Assembly: GCA_040222235.1 (NCBI GenBank)
Contig: JAVKDO010000006.1
Span: 1-64,000, forward strand
Direction: 5' to 3'
Length of the DNA stretch: 64,000 nucleotides
Source of the DNA: UBA6059 sp040222235
GTDB taxonomy: Bacteria; Bacteroidota; Bacteroidia; Cytophagales; Cyclobacteriaceae
Part shown: positions 45,330 to 54,213 of the stretch, in pieces
Layout: each line of letters starts with the position of its first letter
How positions within the stretch are numbered: position 1 is the first letter of the stretch
The notes under the pieces: model-generated
Database searches by the model: none
What the model saw: only the letters and a program-made list of their open reading frames with translations
Told to the model about the DNA's origin: nothing
Translations under genes and position numbers: made by a program

Positions 45330-45863
45330 TCAATTGAAATAAGCGTAAGCCGGTGGTTTAATACCTTTTAACCGAATATATAGATTTGCTTTAGCTCTGT
45401 GGTTGGTCAGGTGATCCTGAATGAACAGCACAGTGACATAGCGTTTGAGTTTCCTGCCACCAAAGGCATCTATGGTTTCATTCGCTTGTTCGTCTGTCAT
45501 TGACGTTATTCGCGCAGTAGCCAGTTCCATTTTCTCCTTGAGATAAGCCACCACCTCAGCCTTGGTCATCTCTGAAGTATCCGGATCTTTATACTCACCC
45601 CAATCACCATCTACAAATCCCTTGGACAGATAGTCGCAGGTGAAACCAATGTGACCAATTTGATCACCAAATGTCTTGGTAGTATCAGCGGGTTGATATC
45701 CATAGTATTCCTCGGGCATTGCTTCAGCTACATCAACAGCATTCTTCATGGATACAGTCCATACATGAAGGAAGTCTTTACCAAACTGTGATTTTGGCTC
45801 ATCTTGAGCATTGGTAGTTAGTGCTAGGGCAGATAGAAATAGTGCTGCGAAAAAAGTCTTCAT
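45330..45863 (-). CDS. Exported DinB-family protein
   Basis: Signal peptide (residues 1-20, LTTNAQ), then a DinB/YfiT-type four-helix bundle: FGDQIGHIGFTCDYLSKGF, SEMTKAEVVAYLKEKMELATAR, NETIDAFGGRKLKRYVTVLFIQDHLTNHRAKANLYIR. Three His-containing helix faces (GDQIGHIG, FIQDHLTNHRA) fit the metal site of DinB proteins. A periplasmic location is unusual for the family but common in Bacteroidota. A truncated copy of its 3' half is at 41063-41312. Confidence 0.9.
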   Translation of the reverse strand: MKTFFAALFLSALALTTNAQDEPKSQFGKDFLHVWTVSMKNAVDVAEAMPEEYYGYQPADTTKTFGDQIGHIGFTCDYLSKGFVDGDWGEYKDPDTSEMTKAEVVAYLKEKMELATARITSMTDEQANETIDAFGGRKLKRYVTVLFIQDHLTNHRAKANLYIRLKGIKPPAYAYFN

Positions 45864-45993
45864 TGATTTTGGGATTAATTCTTATCAGAAAAATTGAGGC
45901 AATGAAGATAATGATTTGATCGAGCCTCTGGAAGTACATTCTTGAGAATACCGCAAACTGTAGGGTAGAGGATGTGAGAAGTAAGTACTAAGC

Positions 45994-46917
45994 TCAGTTG
46001 CGGTAGTTGTCGATAACGCTCGCCTTGACCCAGTAGATATTCCTGTCACTAGTAAAGAAGAGATACTTGCCATCTGCACTAACGAAAGGACACAGCTGAT
46101 GCAGCTCGTCATTGATAGGTGAACCCATGTTTTTGGGTACTGTCCATCCATTTTCAAAATCTGAGAAACTGATATAAAGATCACCTTGACCAAGTCCCTC
46201 TTTCCAACTTGCCGCAAAGATCATGTAGGACTCATCGGGCGCAATAAATACATCCAACTCATACCATTTGGTATTGATCGGTGCTGGTAGCCGCTGTGGT
46301 TGTTGGTATACGCCATCCTTCTGCTTCGATCTATAGATGTCATAGTCGAACGGTCGATCTTCAGCGCTATTGATGTTGGAGCCAAAGTAAAGTGTACCCT
46401 CTTTGGTGAAGGAGATATAGAAGTCTTTCTTATCAGAATTGATAATCGAACCAGCGTTAACAGGTGTGCCCCAGCCCGTATCTGTTCGATCCATATACCA
46501 GATGTCGGGATCTTTAGCTGGTCCGGCCTGGTCGAGCGACGAGGTAGAGATAAAGTAGAGCTTATCTTCATTTGGAGAGAGCATAGGATCATTGAAGCCA
46601 TAAATCTCATGTACCAGGAGCGGCCGAGGAGCTGTCCATGTGCCGGCTTCCAGTGTTGTGAAATGTATCTCGGGTTTACCATCGATATCAATGCCGAAGT
46701 AGAATTCATCCCCGGCCGCTGACATGGTACAGCCGAACTCATATCGATCGTCTTTAGAAATGACTCCAGGAGCAAAGACTTTGGGAATGGTATCAGGGGG
46801 CGTTTGAGCTAAATAATTCTGTACACTTCGTGCTTTATTGCTGGAGGACTGTCCGTGAGTATCCAAAGAAAAGAATACGCATGGTATAAGAATAAGGGCT
46901 GGTAGATAGAGTTTCAT
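45994..46917 (-). CDS. Exported PD40-type propeller protein
   Basis: Signal peptide (about 25 residues, THGQ), then PD40/WD40-like blades: CTMSAAGDEFYFGIDIDG, PMLSPNEDKLYFIS, SFTKEGTLYFGS, VFIAPDESYMIFAAS, PFVSADGKYLFFTSDR. Start ATG 46917. A perfect palindrome (46924-46950) lies 6 bp upstream of this ATG, overlapping the likely promoter or ribosome site; it matches one ahead of the DUF418 gene at 48230. Confidence 0.85.
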   Translation of the reverse strand: MKLYLPALILIPCVFFSLDTHGQSSSNKARSVQNYLAQTPPDTIPKVFAPGVISKDDRYEFGCTMSAAGDEFYFGIDIDGKPEIHFTTLEAGTWTAPRPLLVHEIYGFNDPMLSPNEDKLYFISTSSLDQAGPAKDPDIWYMDRTDTGWGTPVNAGSIINSDKKDFYISFTKEGTLYFGSNINSAEDRPFDYDIYRSKQKDGVYQQPQRLPAPINTKWYELDVFIAPDESYMIFAASWKEGLGQGDLYISFSDFENGWTVPKNMGSPINDELHQLCPFVSADGKYLFFTSDRNIYWVKASVIDNYRN

Positions 46918-46923
46918 CCTACA

Positions 46924-46950
46924 ATTATACATAAGATTCTTATGTATAAT
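46924..46950. promoter_or_regulatory. Palindromic operator, copy 1
   Basis: ATTATACATAAG-ATT-CTTATGTATAAT, a perfect 12-bp inverted repeat. The core ATACATAA-N5-TTATGTAT (46927-46947) is the same as at 48263-48283. It sits 6 bp upstream of the PD40 gene start. Confidence 0.75.
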
Positions 46951-46964
46951 AAAACCTATCTATT

Positions 46965-48230
46965 TTATTCGTTGCTAAAGCTGCTATACGTGAGTTTCCT
47001 CCAGAGGTATTCCAAAGGCCCTTGTTGAAACTTGCTTAGCCAAAGCGCACTTAAGGTGATTTGTATTATCCACATTCCTACGACTATACCCAGGAGCTCG
47101 AACCTTGACCATTGATTGAATTGTGCCAGACCATAGCCATAGAATATGAATCCCAAGGTAACATTTTGGAAGATGTAGTTAGACAGGGCTGTGCGACCGA
47201 CGTTGGAGATCAGCTTTGCTTTTTTAAACACTCTAAATTTCTGGAACAGACCATTGAGGATCAGGATATAAGCTACGGCCAGGATTTCCTTAGGAAACGT
47301 ATGGAGTAAACCTCTCCATATATTGAGCACTGGATTGAAATAGTCGTAAGTCCAATGCCAATACCAATCGTAGTTAATCATTAGAGCTAGCAAAAGTAGT
47401 CCAAGGCTTATCGTCCAGTAGTATTTCCAATTGCGGTAGTCTGAGAATATACCGCTGCGATATAGGATGATGCCCATGAGCATCACGATCAAGGTGCGGA
47501 ATAGCAGTCCACGATAATAGAGTGTGCCTTTATGAACATTGGCGTGGCTATAGGTTTCCTTGAGTCCGAGCAAGTAAGTTGACTTAGGAGGTGCGTGATA
47601 CGATCTATCAGCAGCTTGGGGTGTTAGCTTTTTTTGCCATCGTTCAATGTTCTTGATATCATCTTCTGTTCTCTCATTCATGGGTACACCTTCTGATTGT
47701 TCCGCGGCTACTTCCCATTCCTGATATCTGACGACTTTATTAAAGGATGGTACTAGGAGCAATACAGCCAAGATGATAATTGTAAGCACCAGATACCTGC
47801 TACTGATTGATCTGAATGGAAAAAGCAGCAGTCCGCATATCGCATAATGATACAGCACATCACCTGTCCAAATAAGGTAGGCGTGTGCAACACCAATTAG
47901 AAACAACCATAGAAGTCTTCTGGCATAGATGTCCATAGCAGCCAGCCCCAATGATTTCTTCTCTAGTCGCTCTAAAAAAATGTAGAAACCCACACCGAAT
48001 AGTAGTGCAAACATGTTGTAGAACTTGCCCTGTGTAAGGAAGTAAACCCAAAATCTAGTCGCATGATCGATAGGCTCTACAAAGCCAAACTTGTATGGAC
48101 TCCAAGAATCTGGGTAAGCAAAATTCTCGATGTTGATGAACAGTATGCCGAGTATTGCAATACCTCTTAGAAAGTCCAGTGATGGGATTCTATCTGAGGT
48201 GGGAATGGGTTGCAGAGTTGATTGTGGCAT
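46965..48230 (-). CDS. DUF418-type membrane protein
   Basis: Polytopic membrane protein with an N-terminal SLDFLRGIAILGILFINIENF, the acyltransferase-3-like/DUF418 start, and about ten helices. The C-terminal part (LWLSKFQQGPLEYLWRKLTYSSF) matches the DUF418 signature. I use ATG 48230, where MPQSTLQPIPTSDRIPSLDF begins; a longer frame exists upstream. The function of the family is unknown, though the N-terminal motif suggests acyl or sugar transfer. It and the next gene both have the same palindromic operator. Confidence 0.9.
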   Translation of the reverse strand: MPQSTLQPIPTSDRIPSLDFLRGIAILGILFINIENFAYPDSWSPYKFGFVEPIDHATRFWVYFLTQGKFYNMFALLFGVGFYIFLERLEKKSLGLAAMDIYARRLLWLFLIGVAHAYLIWTGDVLYHYAICGLLLFPFRSISSRYLVLTIIILAVLLLVPSFNKVVRYQEWEVAAEQSEGVPMNERTEDDIKNIERWQKKLTPQAADRSYHAPPKSTYLLGLKETYSHANVHKGTLYYRGLLFRTLIVMLMGIILYRSGIFSDYRNWKYYWTISLGLLLLALMINYDWYWHWTYDYFNPVLNIWRGLLHTFPKEILAVAYILILNGLFQKFRVFKKAKLISNVGRTALSNYIFQNVTLGFIFYGYGLAQFNQWSRFELLGIVVGMWIIQITLSALWLSKFQQGPLEYLWRKLTYSSFSNE

Positions 48231-48262
48231 ACCATGAGTAAATCTAATACTTCTTAATAAAT

Positions 48263-48283
48263 ATACATAATACACTTATGTAT
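48263..48283. promoter_or_regulatory. Palindromic operator, copy 2
   Basis: ATACATAA-TACAC-TTATGTAT, the same 8-bp arms and 5-bp spacer as copy 1 at 46927-46947 but a different spacer sequence. It lies 32 bp upstream of the DUF418 gene start. Confidence 0.75.
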
Positions 48284-48323
48284 TAAAGAATCCACTTGTG
48301 TTTGGATTTCTTTTTTACCATCG

Positions 48324-49874
48324 TCAATGCCTAATGTCCAATCTTTGGATTTTAGGATCAGCCTCAGGGCTCAGGGTAAAGAATACGTCTAAAGTATCAG
48401 TAGCGGTGTAGATATCAAATGACCCTCTTAGCTGATTGCGCGGTTTGATATCTCCTATTTCTAATATTTCTCCGGATTGTCTAAGCAGTTCATTGATAGC
48501 CTTCATTCTGTTGTCTCTAGGCTCATCGAGATAGAAGTTTTCCGCTAGGATCAGCTCCTCAAGGTTAGTGTCCCATGTGGTGATCATCTCGACGATTTGG
48601 TCACGACGTTGTACCAGTATTTCTGATGTTCCGGTTTGTCTTGGTTTCAGGTCCAGCTCGTCGAATAATAGCTTTAGGATCTCTTGACTAGGCCATGCCG
48701 AGGTGTAGGTTAGATTACAGAACGCCATGATGCCAATACCTAGTTTGGGATAGAAAACATAGTAACTACCAAATCCCGGTAGTGCTCCGCCATGGGAGAC
48801 TCGCCTTGTGCCTTCGCAGTTTTCAGAGGTGCCCAAGCCATAGCCGTATCCGGAAATCACCGGGCATGGCTCGTCATTCCAGTCGGTAGCGGAAGAGATG
48901 AGCCGCTGATACTGTGGCTGATGCATCTTCCGCAGTGAGCTTCTCCTCACTGGTCCTTCTTCAGCGTCACCTCTTGGAGGCCAGGCAGAAAGGTGAAAAC
49001 TCACATACTTGCTAAAGTCATCGATGGAAGTGATCAAGCCACCCATGGCTCCATAAACACCATGGTGTAACATAGGCTCTAGTTCTAAGGTCTTCGGACG
49101 GTAGCCGATTACGAGCTGGTCTTCGGGTACGTCATCAACTTCCCAATAGGTAGCATTCATCCCCAAGGGTTCAAGAATATTTTTGGTAATATATTGCTGA
49201 TAGGGCTCACCTGATACTTTTGAAACGATCATGCCTAACATAGCATAGCCAGTGTTGCTATACTCGTAGGCATGTCCAGGAGGGTTTGAAAAGCTAATAT
49301 TCTCTTTCATCAAATTGCGAAGCATCTCTTCGGGCTCTTCTAGTTGACGATCTCCCCATGGGTTGTCTTCAGGAAAGCCGGCTGTCATCGTTAGTAGATG
49401 TTCTACCGTAATGGTAGGCGCATCAGTCGTAGGATACTCCATACCTGCCATTTCCGGTAGGTAATTGCTCACCGGATCATGTAGGCCAAGCTGACCATTT
49501 TCCACCAACTTCATTATGGCCATGGCGGTGAAGCTCTTAGTCATAGAGGCGATACGGAAGGAGGATTCGGGAGTAGCGGGCAATTGCTGCGCTATGTTGA
49601 TCACACCCACAGCTGAGTCAATGACAAGCTGATTATCCACGACTATCCCGTAGGAGATGCCAGGGATATTTTTTTCTTCTGCATAGTTGACAAAAAGCTC
49701 ATGTAGTCGCTCGCGGATCGTAGCTATCTGTACTACTCTGTCATCTTTGGAAAAAGACGAAACTACATAGTCCGAGGACATTTTTCTAACCGCCGGTTGG
49801 GAAGCACCGATGGGTGTCTGTGACTCGCAGGACACTAAGATGATAGCTGCTAGAAGGGGGAGAAGGTTTTTCAT
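48324..49874 (-). CDS. Class C beta-lactamase-type serine hydrolase lipoprotein
   Basis: Lipoprotein (lipobox ILVSC) of the penicillin-binding-protein/class C beta-lactamase family. Ser110-M-T-Lys113 (SMTKS), Tyr205-Ser-Asn (YEYSNTGYA) and HGG near the C-terminal part (SHGGALPGFGSYY) are all present. The last about 100 residues form an extra domain seen in exported serine hydrolases. Its substrate could be a peptide, ester or D-amino acid compound; beta-lactam resistance is not implied. Confidence 0.92.
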   Translation of the reverse strand: MKNLLPLLAAIILVSCESQTPIGASQPAVRKMSSDYVVSSFSKDDRVVQIATIRERLHELFVNYAEEKNIPGISYGIVVDNQLVIDSAVGVINIAQQLPATPESSFRIASMTKSFTAMAIMKLVENGQLGLHDPVSNYLPEMAGMEYPTTDAPTITVEHLLTMTAGFPEDNPWGDRQLEEPEEMLRNLMKENISFSNPPGHAYEYSNTGYAMLGMIVSKVSGEPYQQYITKNILEPLGMNATYWEVDDVPEDQLVIGYRPKTLELEPMLHHGVYGAMGGLITSIDDFSKYVSFHLSAWPPRGDAEEGPVRRSSLRKMHQPQYQRLISSATDWNDEPCPVISGYGYGLGTSENCEGTRRVSHGGALPGFGSYYVFYPKLGIGIMAFCNLTYTSAWPSQEILKLLFDELDLKPRQTGTSEILVQRRDQIVEMITTWDTNLEELILAENFYLDEPRDNRMKAINELLRQSGEILEIGDIKPRNQLRGSFDIYTATDTLDVFFTLSPEADPKIQRLDIRH

Positions 49875-50084
49875 AGTTACTGAAGGTTTACACTCAGAAT
49901 TCCAAGTAGAAATTTAGTGATTGCTGAGCAGTAATCTCGCGATTTGAGAAATGCACCTTATCGAGCACTCACTGAGCCGCACCTATAATGATATAGGCTT
50001 AGATAAAAAACAGTCTGATCTACCGAATATCGCTATATTTAGAGATTAGAGACCCCAATAATTCAAATACCAAAACCAATCACA

Positions 50085-51431
50085 ATGCAAATCACCAAAC
50101 CTAGATTAACCTTTTGGCAGATATTTAACATGAACGTAGGCTTCCTCGGAATTCAGTTCAGTTTTGGTTTGCAGCAAACGGCGGTTAATCCGATATTTTC
50201 ATTTCTAGGCGCGAGTCATGAAGACCTGCCGTTGCTGAATATAGCCGGCCCGGTCACTGGCTTGATCATACAGCCGATCATTGGAGCTATTTCTGATAAG
50301 ACATGGTCACCACGATGGGGCAGAAGAAAGCCGTTCTTCTTAATCGGAGCACTGCTGGGCAGCTTATGTCTGTTTGCTTTTCCCTATAGTCCGGCTTTAT
50401 GGTTTGCCGTGGGATTACTGTGGATTCTTGACGTGGGCAACAATATGGCGATGGAGCCCTATCGGGCATTTGTAGGAGACAAGTTGCCTGACACGCAGAT
50501 GAGTTTTGGTTATCAGATGCAGAGCCTGTTTGTTGGTGCGGGTATCGTACTGGCCAATGCTTCCATTTTCCTTTTTCAGGATTGGTTTGGCGGGGCAGCA
50601 GAAGTAACTGAAACCAGTACTGCTATTCCCAGATGGTTGTACTACTCCTTTTTCATAGGCGCGATACTTTCAGTGTCTACCATCCTGTGGTCGGTACTGA
50701 AGACTCCTGAAATCCCACCTTCTGATGAAGAGATGGAGGAAATGAAGCTGCACAATGAAATGTCATTGATGGACAGAATCAATGCTCCATTCAAGGAGAT
50801 CGTTGGTGCCATCAAGGACATGCCTAACTTCATGTGGAAGCTGTCAGGGGTCTATTTATTTCAATGGTATGCCTTGTTTATCTATTGGCAGTTTATAGCG
50901 CCCCTGTTCAGGGAGTCGATGGGTTTTGATCAGTCGCAGGCCCTTAGCCAGGCTGCCAAGATGAATACGACTTACAATATCTCCACTATGGTGATCGCTT
51001 TGGCCTTAGTGCCGTTGGCGGTGAAGTTTGGGAGTAGGAAGGTCTACACCGGAAGTTTGTTTCTAACCGGTTTGGGTATGTTATCTATCCCTTATATACA
51101 TGACCCAGTATGGGTATTATTACCAATGGTATTCTTTGGTATCGGCTGGGCAGCTATGATGGGTATACCGTACTCGATGGTCTCCAAAATAGTCCCGCAA
51201 GATCGCAGGGGTGTCTATATGGGGATACTCAATATGATGATTGTCATCCCTATGGGAATTCAGACATTGACTTTCGGCCCTATCGTGAAAAACCTACTGG
51301 GCAACAGTGCCATCAATGCTATCCTGCTCGGAGGGGTATTCTTTCTGATCTCTGGATTGCTCTCATTGCGACTAAATGAACCGAAATCTGAGGGTGAAGA
51401 ATCACCAATGGCTGCTGGAGGTGGCCATTAA
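50085..51431 (+). CDS. SLC45-like sugar transporter (MFS)
   Basis: About 12 transmembrane helices with the SLC45/sucrose-maltose carrier signature: NMNVGFLGIQFSFGLQQ, IQPIIGAISDKTWSPRWGRRKPF, NNMAMEPYRAFVGD, GIGWAAMMGIPYSM. Such carriers take up maltose or sucrose with a cation. The C-terminal tail is polar. It is flanked on the 3' side by a convergent lipoprotein gene that ends 1 bp later, and no glycosidase is adjacent. Confidence 0.93.
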   Translation: MQITKPRLTFWQIFNMNVGFLGIQFSFGLQQTAVNPIFSFLGASHEDLPLLNIAGPVTGLIIQPIIGAISDKTWSPRWGRRKPFFLIGALLGSLCLFAFPYSPALWFAVGLLWILDVGNNMAMEPYRAFVGDKLPDTQMSFGYQMQSLFVGAGIVLANASIFLFQDWFGGAAEVTETSTAIPRWLYYSFFIGAILSVSTILWSVLKTPEIPPSDEEMEEMKLHNEMSLMDRINAPFKEIVGAIKDMPNFMWKLSGVYLFQWYALFIYWQFIAPLFRESMGFDQSQALSQAAKMNTTYNISTMVIALALVPLAVKFGSRKVYTGSLFLTGLGMLSIPYIHDPVWVLLPMVFFGIGWAAMMGIPYSMVSKIVPQDRRGVYMGILNMMIVIPMGIQTLTFGPIVKNLLGNSAINAILLGGVFFLISGLLSLRLNEPKSEGEESPMAAGGGH

Positions 51432-51432
51432 A

Positions 51433-52257
51433 TCATTGGATCTGTAGTCTTACATCATCGATGAATAACTCAATATCACTTGATGTGGGATTGGCGGTAG
51501 CACCAATCTGAAAGCGCTCATAGAATAGTGGTTGCTGTAGCTTAAAATTGATTCCGTTTCTGGCGAATTCTTCTCTAAAAAGAATAGGGTTAGGCATATT
51601 GATACCTTCAATATTAATCACTTGAGTGTCATTGATGGAAAGCTTGTTGAGCCCATCATCCTCGGTGGATAAAGTAAGCTCCCATTTCACATTGACCCAT
51701 TCGTTTCTAGGAAAAGATTGGACTGTCTGAATCAGGGTTGTGCCCAATATTTTACCTCGCTCGATGGACAGATAGTCATTGCTCTTCATCATGAGCCGGA
51801 TACCAGGACATTGATTGTCTGGAACAGATGGATCCCAGCAGGAGCAACACTCTAAATCGATGAGCAATAAGTTTTCGATATTCACTGTGGATGCAATGTA
51901 GAAGTTCGCTTCAATGATGACAGTAGAGCCTTCAGGAGCATTGAATCCACCTTTTTCTATGTCTGCTTTTGAAAGTATTTCGTTAGAAGTTTTTGCTACT
52001 ACTCTGAGGGAGCTGCTTCCTTCACTGACTGGATCGCCCACTAGCTCGATTGTATTCTCTCCTCCATTAGGATCAACTAACTGGATGTTTGACCATCTAC
52101 TACCATCCGACGGAAATAATTCCGCTAGGTCATTACTCACGGTTTCAAACCCATTTTCGAATTGATAGGCTGTCCCAGAAGGTAAGCTGGTGGTGTCGTC
52201 ATCGCTACAGCCAGGGAGTAGGAGTGTCAGCACAAGAGGAAATAATAGCTCTTTCAT
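51433..52257 (-). CDS. Lipoprotein, jelly-roll-like, unknown
   Basis: Lipobox LLPGC followed by SDDDTTS. The mature part has a jelly-roll/concanavalin-like pattern (NTIELVGDPVSEGSSSLRVVAKTS, VIIEANFYIASTVN, WVNVKWELTLSTED, IELFIDDVRLQIQ) like secreted carbohydrate-binding or lyase-associated proteins. I use ATG 52257. A Cys cluster (ECCSCWDPSVPDNQC) may form disulphides or bind metal. Function unknown. It is adjacent to the SLC45-like carrier, so a sugar link is possible. Confidence 0.75.
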   Translation of the reverse strand: MKELLFPLVLTLLLPGCSDDDTTSLPSGTAYQFENGFETVSNDLAELFPSDGSRWSNIQLVDPNGGENTIELVGDPVSEGSSSLRVVAKTSNEILSKADIEKGGFNAPEGSTVIIEANFYIASTVNIENLLLIDLECCSCWDPSVPDNQCPGIRLMMKSNDYLSIERGKILGTTLIQTVQSFPRNEWVNVKWELTLSTEDDGLNKLSINDTQVINIEGINMPNPILFREEFARNGINFKLQQPLFYERFQIGATANPTSSDIELFIDDVRLQIQ

Positions 52258-52286
52258 TGCAAGAAGAAACGTGCTTCTTTGTCGAA

Positions 52287-52868
52287 TCAGTATCTCCTGG
52301 TACATAGAATGACACCAGTCGACCAGTTCATCTTAGTCATGGTAAAGTCTTCTCTGGATTCAAGATAGGCTGTTAGTCTTTTAGCTTTCTCACCATGGCC
52401 CTCTGGCCAATTGGGCTGAGGAGTCATATCATCAATCACATAGAGACCACCCACTTTGACCAAATCAAGCGTTTCCTCGAGCTCACTGTATTTTCCTGGC
52501 CAGGCATCAGCAAAAATCAGATCGAATTGACCTCCATTGTACTCTTTTATCCATTGCGTGCCGTCAGCACAGACCAAGTTGACCCTAGGATCAGTTCCAA
52601 AAAATTCAAGAGCTATATCAACTAACTGGGGATCATTATCGACACTTATCAGTTTCGATTGTTGGTCCAGTCCCTCAATCATCCAAGCAAGCGAAAGGCC
52701 AATGCCTGTGCCTAACTCTAGAATTTTGGATGCTGGTTTCGAGGCGATGAGTGACTTAAGCAATGTGCCGATGTAGATGTCGGAAGGCATGGTAAATCCA
52801 ATGGCCTTGCACCTGGCTTCCAACTGTGGATATACTTGAGGGGTGTCTAGAATATTTGATTGATTCAT
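52287..52868 (-). CDS. O-methyltransferase-like (class I SAM) protein
   Basis: 193 residues of the SAM-dependent methyltransferase fold: motif I ILELGTGIGLSLAWM, acidic loop ISVDNDPQLVDIALEFFG, motif IV FDLIFADAWPGKY and VKVGGLYVIDDMTP. The O-methyltransferase/cation-dependent type is likely. Substrate unknown. It ends about 30 bp before the lipoprotein gene, which starts at 52257. Confidence 0.92.
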   Translation of the reverse strand: MNQSNILDTPQVYPQLEARCKAIGFTMPSDIYIGTLLKSLIASKPASKILELGTGIGLSLAWMIEGLDQQSKLISVDNDPQLVDIALEFFGTDPRVNLVCADGTQWIKEYNGGQFDLIFADAWPGKYSELEETLDLVKVGGLYVIDDMTPQPNWPEGHGEKAKRLTAYLESREDFTMTKMNWSTGVILCTRRY

Positions 52869-52951
52869 TCTTGCTTTTTGTATAAGGTAGAATTTAATAG
52901 AGTAGTGCTAGTTATCAAACAGGAATCACTTCGAAACGCGTGAGCTTTGAA

Positions 52952-53638
52952 CTATCGCTCAGCGTAGGCGGCAGATTGAGTTTCGCTATTTTCTAGAAAG
53001 GCATCTTCTTCAGAAGACGATCCGTTCTTTTTCATAACGATGATGCTTACCCAGATCACCCACCAGGCATCAAATACGAAGGTGATTTTCTGTATTAAGG
53101 GGAGGTAATAAAAGCCAATCTTCGTTTCGAAACTGAAGAATACAATAATGCTCAGAATAAAGCATAAATAGGCCAAAGTCTTTAGGCCACCCTTGGGATA
53201 GCGCCTCATTTCAACGAAAAATGGGATCAACGCAATCGTACCCAACACACCAGTGGCTGTGACAATGTGATCGTGAACATCTGTATACATGAAAATGAAG
53301 ACAATCATCGTGAGCATTCCCACATACCTGATGATGGCAGTATTTCGATTTGTCCAATCAAATACTTGTGGTAGTAGAAAAAAGAATAAAATCATCGTAC
53401 CACTTAGGATCAGATGGGAGATAGTGGCCAAATGGCGGGCAGGATTCTGGATACCACTAGGCGTGAAAGGGAGCATGGCATCACAGAGGAAGTTGTGAAA
53501 GTAGCTATAGCCCAAATCGTGTGGAATGTTCTCAGAACCACCGGGATATGCCTGGGCCGCCAAAGTGAAAACAATGAGGTAGGCGCACATTCCCACAACG
53601 GGAATTAGGGGGTAATATCGTTTGATGACGTAAATCAC
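52952..53638 (-). CDS. Six-helix membrane protein, DUF998-like
   Basis: 228 residues with about six hydrophobic helices and a short charged C-terminus (KKNGSSSEEDAFLENSETQ). The segment GYSYFHNFLCDAMLPFTPSG and ISHLILSGTMILFFF recall DUF998-type proteins, with weak confidence. Function unknown. It is the first minus-strand gene after the long gap at 53.6-54.1 kb. Confidence 0.75.
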   Translation of the reverse strand: MIYVIKRYYPLIPVVGMCAYLIVFTLAAQAYPGGSENIPHDLGYSYFHNFLCDAMLPFTPSGIQNPARHLATISHLILSGTMILFFFLLPQVFDWTNRNTAIIRYVGMLTMIVFIFMYTDVHDHIVTATGVLGTIALIPFFVEMRRYPKGGLKTLAYLCFILSIIVFFSFETKIGFYYLPLIQKITFVFDAWWVIWVSIIVMKKNGSSSEEDAFLENSETQSAAYAER

Positions 53639-54084
53639 GTACAGCTTAACTCAATAGTAAGCAATTGGGTTCAAGATTTTTTAGAAACTGCTGTAAGATT
53701 TTGGCAATGTACCTAAGTACAGTTGTCTGTTTCTTCAACAAGTTCGCTAATTCTCTCTTTTCTGTGCTGGTATTTCACCCTATTGCAGGTTCGTGAAACT
53801 CTTTGCTGACTACATCAAAGGTGGAAGAGGATCGAGTTGGATAGGACACAAAGGAGGAAGCTTGCGGAAGGCGGGTGAAACTCAGAACTCAGCTCAATTG
53901 TTGAGTTGAATTTTGACTCCTAAAAGTCAGTCCCCAAGCTGATAATGTTCTTTTCTTTACACCCAGGACACCCGTCTTTTTTCTTTTTACTAAATCAATC
54001 TATTTATTTAAAGTTTTTTGAAGTCACAGGTATTGAGCACAAATATGGCAGTAGAAAGCGATAAACTTTCAGGTTTGGACTGAG
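53639..54084. other. Long intergenic region
   Basis: About 450 bp between the membrane protein gene and the attC-like site. Two small inverted repeats are visible (CTCAA-TTG-TTGAG near 53895, TGACT-CCTAAA-AGTCA near 53920) but no gene, T-run terminator or known RNA. It may be the decayed side of a past insertion. Confidence 0.5.
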
Positions 54085-54213
54085 CTAAAACGCCGTATTA
54101 TTTTTTCTAATTTATTCTTGCTTAAAAGCCAAATCAACGATTGGGAATTGTTGGTAGCTAGCATTGAACTTTCCTAAACTGCTGATGCCCTATTTGCTAT
54201 ATACGGTGTTGAA
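54085..54213 (-). repeat. attC-like recombination site
   Basis: Read on the minus strand: TTCAACACCGTATATAGC at one end, ATACGGCGTTTTAGC at the other. The arms AACGCCGTAT (54089-54098) and ATACGGTGTT (54201-54210) are inverted, 9 of 10 bases paired, 102 bp apart, with a possible inner pair CAAC/GTTG. The shape (GTT and AAC boxes around long imperfect arms, placed downstream of a gene in its orientation) is that of an integron attC site. The consensus boxes GTTRRRY and RYYYAAC are only partly met. Confidence 0.4.

Noticed and set aside
48324..49874. True beta-lactamase resistance gene
   Set aside because: The motifs are those of the general serine hydrolase family, and resistance cannot be inferred.
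54085..54213. Insertion-sequence inverted repeats
   Set aside because: No transposase and no target-site duplication were seen; the attC-like reading fits better.
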